Source: JBAZCI01 sp041671025
Lineage (GTDB): Bacteria; Patescibacteriota; Patescibacteriia; UBA10025
Assembly: GCA_041671025.1 (NCBI GenBank)
Contig: JBAZCI010000011.1
Location: 1-30,480, forward strand
Length of the DNA: 30,480 nt
Direction: 5' to 3'
Shown: positions 1-7,560 of the stretch, piece by piece
Numbering within the stretch: position 1 is the stretch's first letter
Layout: every line of letters starts with the position of its first letter
The notes under the pieces: model-generated
What the model saw: the letters and a program-made list of their open reading frames with translations, nothing else
What the model was told of the DNA's origin: nothing
Databases searched by the model: none
Program-made: the position numbers and the translations under genes

Positions 1-225
1 ATGTGCTGGCTTATAGGATTTGGTTCATTGGGAACGGCATTTTCTGGATTCCTGTCATTCTATGAACTTGCAATTCTCAAAATAGAATTCCGTGGCCTTC
101 CCTCCTGCGTGTACGGGCTTTTTCTCTACATCGGCATTTTGATTTTTAGCATCGTCGCATATAAGAAGATCGCAACGTCAATAATGCAAACACCGACGGA
201 ATCAACACCAACTGCGGCAGCATAA
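1..225 (+). CDS. Small two-helix membrane protein (5' end may be cut)
   Basis: Reads from the first base of the window to a TAA, 74 residues. Two hydrophobic segments are visible (about residues 2-25 and 38-56), joined by a short loop containing L-P-S-C-V-Y-G-L, followed by a hydrophilic Thr/Pro/Ala tail. The PSCVYGL motif at the start of a membrane helix recalls small proteins of the VKOR/DsbB type, but the paired redox cysteines needed for that role are not all visible, so no function is assigned. The ATG falls exactly on base 1, so an upstream part may be missing. A strong intrinsic terminator follows 25 bases after the stop. Confidence 0.6.
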   Translation: MCWLIGFGSLGTAFSGFLSFYELAILKIEFRGLPSCVYGLFLYIGILIFSIVAYKKIATSIMQTPTESTPTAAA

Positions 226-250
226 GAAGACCGATCATATCATTCAAACG

Positions 251-285
251 CACAGCCCGGGTCAGAGACCCTGGCTGTGTTTTTT
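251..285 (+). terminator. Intrinsic terminator after the first gene
   Basis: CACAGCC and GGGTC pair with GACCC and GGCTGTG around an AGA loop, with one C/T mismatch, and are followed directly by a run of T. It ends the + strand gene at 1-225, just before the convergent DUF59 gene. Confidence 0.85.
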
Positions 286-307
286 GTCATGACGATGAGA
301 ATACCCC

Positions 308-658
308 CTACTCTATTCCCAACGCCGCTTTTGCCTCTGCGCTCATCTTATCGGGCGTCCACGGCGGATCGAATGTTAAATCGACCTTAACCTCACCGAC
401 GCCTTCAAGTGATTTTAATTTTTTATTGATATCCAGGAGAAAAAAATCTATCAACGGACAGCCGGGCGTCGTAAGCGTGAGTTTCACATAGATATCTTTT
501 TCGTTATCAATACGGACCTCGTATACGAGGCCGAGCGAAATGACATCAATACGCAATTCTGGATCGAGTACGGTTCCGAGAGCTTCACGAATTGTATCTG
601 TAGTAAACACAATGTAGGGATGTGTAAATAAAGTGTTCTTATTGGGAATCAGTATCAA
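308..658 (-). CDS. DUF59/MIP18-family Fe-S cluster assembly factor
   Basis: A MIP18 (DUF59) family protein of the SufT/PaaD-like group, small proteins that help to assemble or deliver iron-sulfur clusters. The family hallmarks are clear: D-P-E-L-R-I-D-V-I-S-L-G-L-V-Y near residue 32, T-T-P-G-C-P with the conserved cysteine near residue 67, and a C-terminal D-P-P-W-T-P-D-K-M-S. The listed start is a TTG at 656-658; a GTG at 608-610 would give a protein closer to the usual family N-terminus, so about 16 N-terminal residues are doubtful. It lies 37 bases downstream of guaA on the same strand with no clear promoter between, so co-transcription with guaA is likely. Family assignment is firm; the exact client is not known. 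Confidence 0.88.
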   Translation of the reverse strand: MILIPNKNTLFTHPYIVFTTDTIREALGTVLDPELRIDVISLGLVYEVRIDNEKDIYVKLTLTTPGCPLIDFFLLDINKKLKSLEGVGEVKVDLTFDPPWTPDKMSAEAKAALGIE

Positions 659-695
659 TGCTATCAGATATCCACACCTCCAGCAAATATCCTTT

Positions 696-2522
696 TTACT
701 CCCATTCTATCGTTCCCGGTGGTTTATTCGTCACATCGTAGAAGACAAAAGAGATTTTTGGATATTTCATGCACGCCTCAACAATTTCTGTGAGAACGGG
801 CTTTGAAAGTTCATAATACTGTACGGTCATCGCCTCTTCAGACACCACCGGCCGAAGAACAACACTCTCTTTACCTTCAACGCCATACGGAATAAGCACG
901 ACGGGAAATTGCCATATTGCGGCATCCAGTCCGTGCGCATGAATAATAGCGTTCACGTCTTCATCAATCTTTTGCAATAGCTCAATGCGTTCATCGGTCA
1001 TATGCGCCGGATGCACATCTGCTTTTGAAAAATCACCAGCGTCTCCGCCGACAAGCACAACTACTCTATTTATTGCGGAACAGCGATTGACCAAAACCGG
1101 CGCAAGACCCCCCGCTTCATGAATTGCACCCGTGTCAAAAATGACCGCGGGATGTCGGTAACTCCGCTGATCGCCCTGAACACCGACACTCTGTACAGGG
1201 AGGATATCAATAGCGGCGTCTGCAATTCCTGCCTCATGTGCCAACTCGCCAAAAACATCTCTCACCATTTTACGGTCGGTCTCAGCAATATTCAAAACTT
1301 TTTCCGTACATAGCACCCGTATGCCAAGACCCGGACCCGGAAACGGATGCCTCCACACCAGTTCCTTTGGCAGACCGATGCGTTCCCCTATCCGCCGGAC
1401 TTCATCCTTGTACATATCTTTGAGCGGCTCGATAATTTTTCCTTCTTCCGCAAGACGCTGCAGTTCAGGAATGCGGTTATGATGTGTTTTGATCACCTGA
1501 GCATGTGCCGTGCGCCCGGTCTCAATCGTGTCCGGATAAATGGTGCCTTGTCCGAGCATCCAGTGTTCAGGGTCAAGATGAAGACTGTGCAGCGTCTCCC
1601 GCTGTACGGCTAAAAATGTTTCTCCGATCCGCGTTCGCTTCTCTTCAGGTTCAGTCACCCCCTCGAGCACGGCAAAAAACTTATCACGAGCATTAACCAC
1701 ATGTAAATTGTGAAACCCCTGCTTTTCGAGCATTTCCTGAACACGATGTGATTCCTGATATCGCATCAGCCCGCTATCAATATGCAGACCATACACCCGA
1801 TCGGGTCCGAGCACGCGCTCAAGCAGAGCAAAGCAGACGGTAGAATCGACACCGCCGCTCACGAGCAGGAATACATTTCTTCCTCCCACGGTCGATCGAA
1901 TATCCGCTTCTGTCTTCTGGAGGATTTCGTTGTCATTCCACGACGGCATTACGTGACAAATGCTAAAAAGAAAGTTTTTGAGCATCTGTATGCCATGAAG
2001 CGTATGGGCCACTTCGGGATGAAACTGGAATCCGTACCGGTGGTGCGCATGATCAGCCATTGCGGCAATTCCGCATTCATCCGTCGAACCAATAACAACA
2101 AAACATTCGGGCACTGTTTTTACACTGTCCCCATGGCTCATCCACACCGTGGTACGCACCGGAATACCAGAGAAAATCGGCGAATCAGTGTGGGATAATT
2201 GGGCAACACCGTATTCCCGCGTAGTACTAGGGATCACCTTTCCTCCAAGAGCGTGTCCCATCAATTGATGTCCATAGCACAAACCAAGGATCGGAACAGG
2301 AATCGAAAATATGTTCGAATCAAATTTAATCGCGTTATCGACCACGCTTTGGGGACCCCCGGAAAGAATGATACCCTGCACGCCGGACAACGCCGACGCA
2401 GGGGTATCAGGAGGCAAAATGATCGAAAATACGCCGAGGTCACGAATACGCCTCGCAATTAAATGGGTATATTGCGATCCAAAATCGAGGATACCGATAA
2501 CGGCGTGATCAGTACGTTTCAT
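696..2522 (-). CDS. guaA: GMP synthase (glutamine-hydrolysing), long form
   Basis: Converts XMP to GMP using ATP and glutamine, in the cytoplasm. The N-terminal class I glutamine amidotransferase has the nucleophile in G-L-C-Y-G-H-Q (Cys82) and the His/Glu pair in F-Q-F-H-P-E (168 and 170). The ATP pyrophosphatase domain follows with S-G-G-V-D-S-T (222-228), and the protein ends in the family signature K-P-P-G-T-I-E-W-E. At 608 residues it is about 80-90 longer than typical bacterial GuaA (about 510-525). The extra length is in the C-terminal dimerisation domain, where S-V-G-V-Q-G-D-Q-R-S-Y and the following segment resemble the long, eukaryote-like form of the enzyme. It starts with ATG, has no Shine-Dalgarno, and is divergent from guaB. 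Confidence 0.97.
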   Translation of the reverse strand: MKRTDHAVIGILDFGSQYTHLIARRIRDLGVFSIILPPDTPASALSGVQGIILSGGPQSVVDNAIKFDSNIFSIPVPILGLCYGHQLMGHALGGKVIPSTTREYGVAQLSHTDSPIFSGIPVRTTVWMSHGDSVKTVPECFVVIGSTDECGIAAMADHAHHRYGFQFHPEVAHTLHGIQMLKNFLFSICHVMPSWNDNEILQKTEADIRSTVGGRNVFLLVSGGVDSTVCFALLERVLGPDRVYGLHIDSGLMRYQESHRVQEMLEKQGFHNLHVVNARDKFFAVLEGVTEPEEKRTRIGETFLAVQRETLHSLHLDPEHWMLGQGTIYPDTIETGRTAHAQVIKTHHNRIPELQRLAEEGKIIEPLKDMYKDEVRRIGERIGLPKELVWRHPFPGPGLGIRVLCTEKVLNIAETDRKMVRDVFGELAHEAGIADAAIDILPVQSVGVQGDQRSYRHPAVIFDTGAIHEAGGLAPVLVNRCSAINRVVVLVGGDAGDFSKADVHPAHMTDERIELLQKIDEDVNAIIHAHGLDAAIWQFPVVLIPYGVEGKESVVLRPVVSEEAMTVQYYELSKPVLTEIVEACMKYPKISFVFYDVTNKPPGTIEWE

Positions 2523-2531
2523 ATGTGCGCG

Positions 2532-2582
2532 TTGACATTGTGTGGTTTTATTGTATCATAGTGGTACTTCATACTAAAACAA
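2532..2582. promoter_or_regulatory. Overlapping divergent promoters for guaA and guaB
   Basis: For guaB (+): TTGACA at 2532-2537, 16-base spacer, TATCAT at 2554-2559, giving a leader of about 18 bases. For guaA (-): TTGTTT at 2577-2582, 16-base spacer, TATGAT at 2555-2560. The two -10 boxes occupy the same bases, so polymerase binding in one direction should exclude the other. No purine riboswitch fits in the 62-base gap. Confidence 0.65.
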
Positions 2583-2584
2583 TT

Positions 2585-4051
2585 ATGAAAAACTTTGAGG
2601 AAACGCTAACATTTGACGACGTCCTCGTGGTTCCTGCATTCTCCGATATACGACCAAGAGAGACTTCGCTTGTGACTTCCTTCTCACGCCGGATCAAACT
2701 GAAGGTGCCGCTGATTTCTGCGCCGATGGATACCGTAACCGAAGCCCGCCTTGCCATTACTATGGCCCTCGAGGGTGGTATCGGTGTTATTCATAAAAAC
2801 ATGCCTCCCGAACGGCAAGCTGAGGAGGTCAAGCGCGTCAAGCGTTTTGAAAACGGATTTATCGAAGACCCCCTCGTCCTGACACCGGAAGATCCGATTG
2901 AACTGCTCGTCCGCATTCGCAAAGAAAAAGGATTTAGTAAAATTCCCATCGTTGATCGAAATAATGTGCTGGTCGGCCTCATCGGAGAATTAGATTACAG
3001 CGTTCCGGATGATTTGAAATTACCGATAAAATTTCGGATGCGCAAAACCGGTGAAATCGTCACGGCACGTCAGGGAACATCTCTCGACCAGGCTAACGCC
3101 ATTATTAAAAAAGAGCGTATTGCGGTCCTCCCGATTGTTGATGCACAGAAAAAACTTGTCGGTATTGTTTCCAGGAAAGATTTGGAAAAAAATGTACAAT
3201 ACCCGTTTGCGGCAAAAGATGACAAAAAGCATTTGCGCGTAGCCGCAGCCGTTTCTCTGGGCACACCAGCGCTTGAGCGTGCAGTATTACTCGCAGAAGC
3301 GCGAGTAGATGCCATCGTTATTGATGTAGCTCACGGCCATTCACGCGGAGTCATCGATACCATCAGGTTACTGAAAAAAGATCGTCGACTGTCATCCGTT
3401 GATATCATCGCAGGTAATATTGCTACCGCGGAGGGCGCACGAGCGCTCGCAGCCGCGGGAGCCGACGCGATTAAAGTAGGTGTAGGCCCTGGCTCAATCT
3501 GCACGACGCGGGTTGTCGCGGGAGTCGGAGTGCCCCAGCTCAGCGCAATCATGAACGCCGTTCGAGGCCGCGGAGTCCGAAAGATACCGATCATCGGAGA
3601 CGGCGGGATCCGGTATTCAGGGGACATTGTGAAAGCGCTGGTCGCAGGAGCAGATTGCGTAATGATGGGGAATCTTTTTGCCGGGACAGATGAGACACCG
3701 GGCGATATCGAATACCATGGCGGCCAGATGTATAAAACGTACAGGGGCATGGGCTCTGAAGATGCCATGGTTTCCGGAAGCAGTGACCGGTACGGGCAGG
3801 GCGACGAACAGCATAAAGAACGCTACGTCCCCGAAGGAGTCGCCGGACGAGTGAGATACAAAGGACCGCTGGCAAAACATCTCTACCAACTTTCCGGAGG
3901 CATTAGAGCGGGCATGGCGTACGTGGGCGCCGAGACTATTTCCGAGCTTCAACGCAAGGGAAAATTTGTACGGATCAGTCACGCGGGGCGCATCGAAAGC
4001 CATCCGTACAACATAAACATTACAAAAGAATCCCCGAACTACACGGGGTAG
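2585..4051 (+). CDS. guaB: IMP dehydrogenase
   Basis: Oxidises IMP to XMP with NAD+, the committed step to guanine nucleotides; its product is the GuaA substrate. The 488-residue protein has the usual order: (beta/alpha)8 barrel, a CBS pair inserted at about 95-205, then the rest of the barrel. The catalytic loop G-P-G-S-I-C-T-T-R places the nucleophile at Cys306, the phosphate-binding G-D-G-G-I-R-Y-S-G-D is present, and the mobile flap reads Y-V-P-E-G-V-A-G-R-V. The open frame extends upstream to 2525, but that region carries the promoter; M-K-N-F-E-E-T-L at 2585 matches the family start. The leader is very short and lacks a Shine-Dalgarno site. Confidence 0.97.
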   Translation: MKNFEETLTFDDVLVVPAFSDIRPRETSLVTSFSRRIKLKVPLISAPMDTVTEARLAITMALEGGIGVIHKNMPPERQAEEVKRVKRFENGFIEDPLVLTPEDPIELLVRIRKEKGFSKIPIVDRNNVLVGLIGELDYSVPDDLKLPIKFRMRKTGEIVTARQGTSLDQANAIIKKERIAVLPIVDAQKKLVGIVSRKDLEKNVQYPFAAKDDKKHLRVAAAVSLGTPALERAVLLAEARVDAIVIDVAHGHSRGVIDTIRLLKKDRRLSSVDIIAGNIATAEGARALAAAGADAIKVGVGPGSICTTRVVAGVGVPQLSAIMNAVRGRGVRKIPIIGDGGIRYSGDIVKALVAGADCVMMGNLFAGTDETPGDIEYHGGQMYKTYRGMGSEDAMVSGSSDRYGQGDEQHKERYVPEGVAGRVRYKGPLAKHLYQLSGGIRAGMAYVGAETISELQRKGKFVRISHAGRIESHPYNINITKESPNYTG

Positions 4052-4072
4052 GGACCGCATTTCATCCGGGTC

Positions 4073-5515
4073 CTATGCTGCCGAGCCGTTCATTCGGGCA
4101 CGGAGCCCTTTGTGCGCCTCGTGAAGCTGTTCGAGCAGGGCGCCTTCCTGGATAAAATTGTGCATACGATTTGAAATCACAAACGCGCCGTCAATCATCA
4201 GATCCCGGATATTATGTCCGCCGTGCGTGATCATATTAGATACGAGCGTTGAAGAATCATCTTCATCAAAAGGGATGAACCCACGGTCTTTAAGTTTCCA
4301 AAATGCCACATCCGCTTTGAACCCCGGTGCAATCCTCCCCACCGTCGGCATACCCAGAATTCGTGCACCCTGGGCGGTAATCATATTAAAAAGATCAACG
4401 TAACTGACGTTGGACATTTCCTGATGAAGCGTTTTTGCCTGCAGGGCTTCCGATAAAAGATCCAGCCGATTTTTGCTGATAATACTGTCTGTACCCAGCG
4501 CAATCTGTCCGGTAGCGCCGACTTCCTTAAACAGCGGGTAATTAAACGTGCCGCTGCGATGCAGGAGATTAGAAGTCGGAAGGTGCACGACGCCGGCCTT
4601 TTTTGCCTTGATAATTTCAACTTCTTCACGGGTCAAATAGACCCCGTGGGCAATAATAAGCCTCGGTCCGACAAGTCCGTGGCGATCGAGCACCTTGATC
4701 GGATGGTCGCCATGAACGCGTATACACTCTTCAACGGACGCTTTTGTCTCTGCGGAATGAAGCGTCAAGCGCGCACGGTACTTTTTTACCAGTTTCGCAA
4801 CCCGTTCAAGAATTTTTGGCGTCGCTTTGTAGACATAATGCAAGGCAATCGCGGGTTCGGTTGTGTACATGCTGGCAGACTTGAGATACTTTTCCACTAA
4901 TTCCGGAGTATTTTCAGGATGCGAATTGGAAGCGGCACTCAATGCGTTAATGACGCGCTGACGTGTAGCGATAGCCGCCTGTTCGATAGGGTCAAACACG
5001 GCATAGTGAGACATCACTGTCGTAACCCCCCACCGCTGCTCTTCAGTAAAGTCGCCGATAGCGCCAAGCGTGAAGTCACGACCGTTCATCTGCTGTTCGA
5101 GCGCCGCCATCTGCTTGAGTGATGCGCCGAGATCGTCATTTTCGAATGCAAGCGCCGATCGTAAGACGTACATAGGCGGATGAGCGTGTGCATTCACAAA
5201 ACCCGGGGTAATAACAATCCCCGACCGTTGTTCCGCGTCATAAATGACGTCAACATCATCCGTTGAATATGAACGGTCATCAGCAGAAAAAACGGCTTCA
5301 ATCATTCCGTCGCGAATCAAGACAGAAGCACGTTCGCGGATATCCAACCGTTCCCGGGCATCCATCGTAATAATATACGGACTCCCGTGAATAAGTATTG
5401 TTCGCGGCCGGGTGCCGGGATGCAACATCGTATACCGACTGCGGCTTTTGCGCGTCGATTTATAGTCACCTGCGTCCGGATATACGAGTTCGTTAATCAA
5501 TGACACGGGATACAC
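4073..5515 (-). CDS. Amidohydrolase-family deaminase (MTA/SAH deaminase or guanine deaminase-like)
   Basis: A metal-dependent amidohydrolase of the TrzA/chlorohydrolase/cytosine-deaminase-like group. Metal and catalytic residues are in place: H-A-H in P-G-F-V-N-A-H-A-H (110 and 112), H-S-A-E (His253, Glu256), I-I-A-H-G (His290) and L-G-T-D-S (Asp343). Known relatives deaminate 5'-methylthioadenosine, S-adenosylhomocysteine, adenosine or guanine; the substrate cannot be read from the sequence. Its place beside guaA and guaB fits purine salvage, but that is inference. The start is a GTG at 5515, about 18 bases downstream of a good promoter; an internal ATG at 5428 would remove a polar 29-residue N-terminal extension. 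Divergent from the inositol phosphate synthase gene. Confidence 0.88.
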   Translation of the reverse strand: MYPVSLINELVYPDAGDYKSTRKSRSRYTMLHPGTRPRTILIHGSPYIITMDARERLDIRERASVLIRDGMIEAVFSADDRSYSTDDVDVIYDAEQRSGIVITPGFVNAHAHPPMYVLRSALAFENDDLGASLKQMAALEQQMNGRDFTLGAIGDFTEEQRWGVTTVMSHYAVFDPIEQAAIATRQRVINALSAASNSHPENTPELVEKYLKSASMYTTEPAIALHYVYKATPKILERVAKLVKKYRARLTLHSAETKASVEECIRVHGDHPIKVLDRHGLVGPRLIIAHGVYLTREEVEIIKAKKAGVVHLPTSNLLHRSGTFNYPLFKEVGATGQIALGTDSIISKNRLDLLSEALQAKTLHQEMSNVSYVDLFNMITAQGARILGMPTVGRIAPGFKADVAFWKLKDRGFIPFDEDDSSTLVSNMITHGGHNIRDLMIDGAFVISNRMHNFIQEGALLEQLHEAHKGLRARMNGSAA

Positions 5516-5539
5516 GGGGTTAACAAAAAGATAGTGGTC

Positions 5540-5626
5540 ATCCTACCCCGAATTTTGTGTGTTGTCAATTCTCCGCCTATGCAAAGCAACGGCAATTTGA
5601 CCAAATCGAGGTTACAGACGTACAAT
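5540..5626. promoter_or_regulatory. Back-to-back promoters for the deaminase (-) and ino1 (+)
   Basis: Minus strand: TTGACA at 5563-5568, 17-base spacer, TAGGAT at 5540-5545; a start near 5533 gives a leader of about 18 bases to the GTG at 5515. Plus strand: TTGACC at 5597-5602, 18-base spacer, TACAAT at 5621-5626; a leader of about 11 bases to the ATG at 5644. Neither leader has a Shine-Dalgarno. Confidence 0.65.
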
Positions 5627-5643
5627 GAGATTAGCCAAAATCT

Positions 5644-6774
5644 ATGAGTGCAAAAAAACCAATACGAATCAGAAAAGCGGTCAAACGACGTAAAGTGCGC
5701 GTCGCTATTATTGGCGTCGGCAACTGTGCGCAATCGCTCGTAGAATGCGTGTATCGATACCGTGCCGCCAGTGAAAAATCTACTGTTCCAGGCTTAATGC
5801 ACGTCAATCTCGGCGGATACCATATCCGAGATATTGAATTTTCCGCTGCAATCGACATTAATCGGACAAAGGTAGGCAAAGACCTGGCGTATGCTATCCA
5901 CGCCGCGCCTAACAACGCCGTACGTATAGGCAAAGTGCCTAAGACCGGCGTCATCGTCCAACGGGGCATGACTCACGATGGAATCGGGAAATACCTGAAA
6001 GACGTCATCAAGCCGGCGAAGGGTGAAAGCGTTGATGTAGTAAAACTGCTTCGTGAGACAAAAACAGATGTTGTGGTGAACTACCTGCCGGTCGGGTCAG
6101 AGGAAGCAACCAAATGGTACGTCGAACAGATACTTCAAGCGGGATGCGCACTGGTCAATTGTATTCCGGTGTTTATCGCCCGCGAGCCGTATTGGCAACG
6201 CAGATTCAAAAAAGCCCGTCTCCCCGTTCTCGGTGATGATATTAAATCCCAGCTCGGTGCGACAATTCTCCATCGCATGCTGACTAATCTGTTTATTTCA
6301 CGCGGGATGAAAATTCTCCGCACCTATCAGCTCAATACCGGCGGAAACACGGACTTTTTAAACATGCTCGAACATGAACGTCTTGTTTCCAAAAAGATTT
6401 CAAAAACTAATGCGGTCGTGTCTCAGATTAAAAATGCAGGTCTCACCATCGATCCTGAAAATGTGCACATCGGCCCCTCAGACTATGTGCCCTGGCAGAA
6501 GGACAATAAACTGTGCTTTCTCCGTATTGAAGGGCTTCACATCGGCGACGTCCCCATGGATATCGAGTGTCGCCTGTCAGTGCAAGATTCCCCAAATTCG
6601 GCCGGGATTGTGATTGATGCGGTACGCTTCGCTAAACTCGCCCTTGATCGTCATCTTTCAGGTGCAATAGCAGAACCCTCCGCCTATTTCTTCAAATCCC
6701 CGCCAATCCAGCCTACGGACGACGACGCGCATCGCATGTCTGAAGCGTTCATCAAAAAATACGGACACAGGTAA
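5644..6774 (+). CDS. ino1: myo-Inositol-3-phosphate synthase
   Basis: Isomerises glucose 6-phosphate to 1L-myo-inositol 3-phosphate with NAD+ as a catalytic cofactor; the product feeds inositol lipids or solutes. The 376-residue length matches the short bacterial/archaeal form. The Rossmann motif is V-A-I-I-G-V-G-N-C-A-Q-S (about 20-31), V-N-Y-L-P-V-G-S follows, and the family core is clear: L-V-N-C-I-P-V-F, G-D-D-I-K-S-Q-L-G-A-T and L-N-T-G-G-N-T-D-F. The N-terminus is rich in Lys and Arg. It is a single gene with its own promoter. No inositol lipid enzyme is seen nearby, so the fate of the product is open. Confidence 0.95.
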   Translation: MSAKKPIRIRKAVKRRKVRVAIIGVGNCAQSLVECVYRYRAASEKSTVPGLMHVNLGGYHIRDIEFSAAIDINRTKVGKDLAYAIHAAPNNAVRIGKVPKTGVIVQRGMTHDGIGKYLKDVIKPAKGESVDVVKLLRETKTDVVVNYLPVGSEEATKWYVEQILQAGCALVNCIPVFIAREPYWQRRFKKARLPVLGDDIKSQLGATILHRMLTNLFISRGMKILRTYQLNTGGNTDFLNMLEHERLVSKKISKTNAVVSQIKNAGLTIDPENVHIGPSDYVPWQKDNKLCFLRIEGLHIGDVPMDIECRLSVQDSPNSAGIVIDAVRFAKLALDRHLSGAIAEPSAYFFKSPPIQPTDDDAHRMSEAFIKKYGHR

Positions 6775-6789
6775 ATCCTACACAGATAG

Positions 6790-6818
6790 AAAAAAGCGGC
6801 ATAAGTGTATTATGCCGC
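6790..6818 (-). terminator. Intrinsic terminator between convergent genes
   Basis: GCGGCATA pairs with TATGCCGC (6796-6803 and 6811-6818). Read on the minus strand the stem is followed by six T, so it ends the 6823-7074 gene; it may also stop ino1 transcripts less efficiently. Confidence 0.75.
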
Positions 6819-6822
6819 AAGT

Positions 6823-7074
6823 TTAGTTTTCATTCCGAATGAGCGCTCTCACTGAATGAACAGCCGCCCAATCTCCATTGACGAATAGGGACTCCCGAAT
6901 ATCATATTCAAGCCGCGAACAGCTTATTTTGTTTCGAATGCGAGAGAGAAGCGAAGCGGAAATATCCCGTCCGGCGAGCTCAATAAGCACGGCCAGCTCC
7001 TCCTCTGCAAACACGAGCGCCTGCGGCTCCATGATGAGTTCCACGAGTTCTTCGTTCGTCCAGTTGTCAAACAT
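6823..7074 (-). CDS. Small acidic protein of unknown function (83 aa)
   Basis: Not recognised. It is predicted to be largely helical and acidic, beginning M-F-D-N-W-T-N-E-E-L-V-E-L, with leucines and acidic residues alternating over 8-60. It has no membrane segment and no catalytic motif. The call as a real gene rests on a near-perfect Shine-Dalgarno (GGAGG, six bases before the ATG), a terminator directly after the stop and another terminator hairpin just upstream that separates it from the tRNA locus. It belongs to the class of small genes in this window that have strong Shine-Dalgarno sites, unlike the housekeeping genes around it. Confidence 0.75.
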   Translation of the reverse strand: MFDNWTNEELVELIMEPQALVFAEEELAVLIELAGRDISASLLSRIRNKISCSRLEYDIRESLFVNGDWAAVHSVRALIRNEN

Positions 7075-7111
7075 ACGTTCCTCCGCTTGAAAAAATGTAC
7101 AATTTTGAATA

Positions 7112-7139
7112 CAAAAACACCGGCCCTGAAATGGCCGGT
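7112..7139 (-). terminator. Intrinsic terminator downstream of the tRNA-Gln locus
   Basis: ACCGGCC (7119-7125) pairs with GGCCGGT (7133-7139) around a seven-base loop. On the minus strand the stem is followed by GTTTTTG. It would end transcripts arriving from the tRNA region before the 83-residue gene; since it lies only about 40 bases upstream of that gene, it could also act as an attenuator. Confidence 0.65.
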
Positions 7140-7344
7140 CTATACGGGGATGAAACTGTTACTTTTTTTCTATGCAAGCCCAGCCAAGGGTATCGTGTAT
7201 ATCCGTTGGCGAGGTGGGAAAAAATTGTTGATTAACTCAAACATAGTATTCGTAGCGTATACTAAAAACAAGCGACAGTCAAACATGAACCGATGATTAC
7301 CGGGGCAAGCCCGCTTCGCATATACATGCATCTTATCTCCTATG

Positions 7345-7383
7345 CTCCGAGACTAGGACTCGAACCTAGATTACCAGGGCCAG
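7345..7383 (-). pseudogene. 3' half of a broken tRNA-Gln copy
   Basis: These 39 bases match the intact tRNA-Gln at 7435-7473 through the discriminator, acceptor 3' strand, T arm, variable region and 3' side of the anticodon arm, and stop exactly at C34 of the anticodon. The encoded CCA of the intact copy is not kept here (CAT instead). The matching 5' half is at 7561-7614. Confidence 0.85.
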
Positions 7384-7419
7384 CCCGCCCCGCCTGCTTC
7401 GCTCTCAATCACGATGATA

Positions 7420-7521
7420 CAAAAACATTCATGGCTCCGAGACTAGGACTCGAACCTAGATTACCAGGGCCAGAACCTGGCGTCCTACCATTAGACGATC
7501 TCGGAATCACAAATGTTTTTG
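7420..7521. repeat. 10-bp inverted repeat flanking the intact tRNA
   Basis: CAAAAACATT at 7420-7429 and its exact reverse complement AATGTTTTTG at 7512-7521 lie just outside the tRNA. In a transcript the arms would form a stem closing around the whole tRNA; on the minus strand the distal arm also supplies a T-rich stretch. Confidence 0.7.
7432..7505 (-). tRNA. tRNA-Gln (anticodon CTG)
   Basis: A full cloverleaf on the minus strand. The acceptor stem is TCCGAGA/TCTCGGA with seven perfect pairs; the D arm is GTCTAATGGTAGGAC; the anticodon stem is CCAGG/CCTGG with loop TTCTGGC, so the anticodon is CTG; the T arm is CTAGG-TTCGAGT-CCTAG. The discriminator is G, as is usual for glutamine tRNA, and the CCA end is encoded (7432-7434). 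It lies inside a second, split copy of the same tRNA. Confidence 0.95.
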
Positions 7522-7560
7522 GAGTTTTGAAGGTACTGATCGCAGTCGAAGTGGGCCGGG

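Larger units (their letters stand above)
7384..7560. other. 177-bp insert that splits a tRNA-Gln and carries a complete copy
   Basis: Everything between the two tRNA halves. It holds the intact tRNA-Gln near its centre, a perfect 10-bp inverted repeat around that tRNA, and GC-rich ends (CCCGCCCCGCC on the left; GGGCCGGGG on the right), each with a nearby CTTCG/CGAAG, that resemble an imperfect inverted repeat. No protein is encoded. The short open frame across it (7293-7586) is only translated tRNA sequence. Confidence 0.6.

Noticed and set aside
1070..2508. Several open frames inside and antisense to guaA
   Set aside because: They follow the codon structure of guaA in other frames and have no start signals.
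2525..2584. Longer start for guaB
   Set aside because: This stretch carries the guaB promoter; the family start matches the ATG at 2585.
3331..3768. 145-codon open frame antisense to guaB
   Set aside because: Shadow of the guaB coding frame with Pro/Ala/Ser-rich composition and no ribosome-binding site.
4052..4076. GGACC/GGTCC hairpin between guaB and the deaminase gene
   Set aside because: Five pairs with a 12-base loop and no T run on either strand; too weak to call a terminator.
7384..7560. Group I intron or tRNA intron in the split tRNA-Gln
   Set aside because: The intervening 177 bp contain a full tRNA rather than an intron core, and no group I P/Q/R/S elements could be seen.
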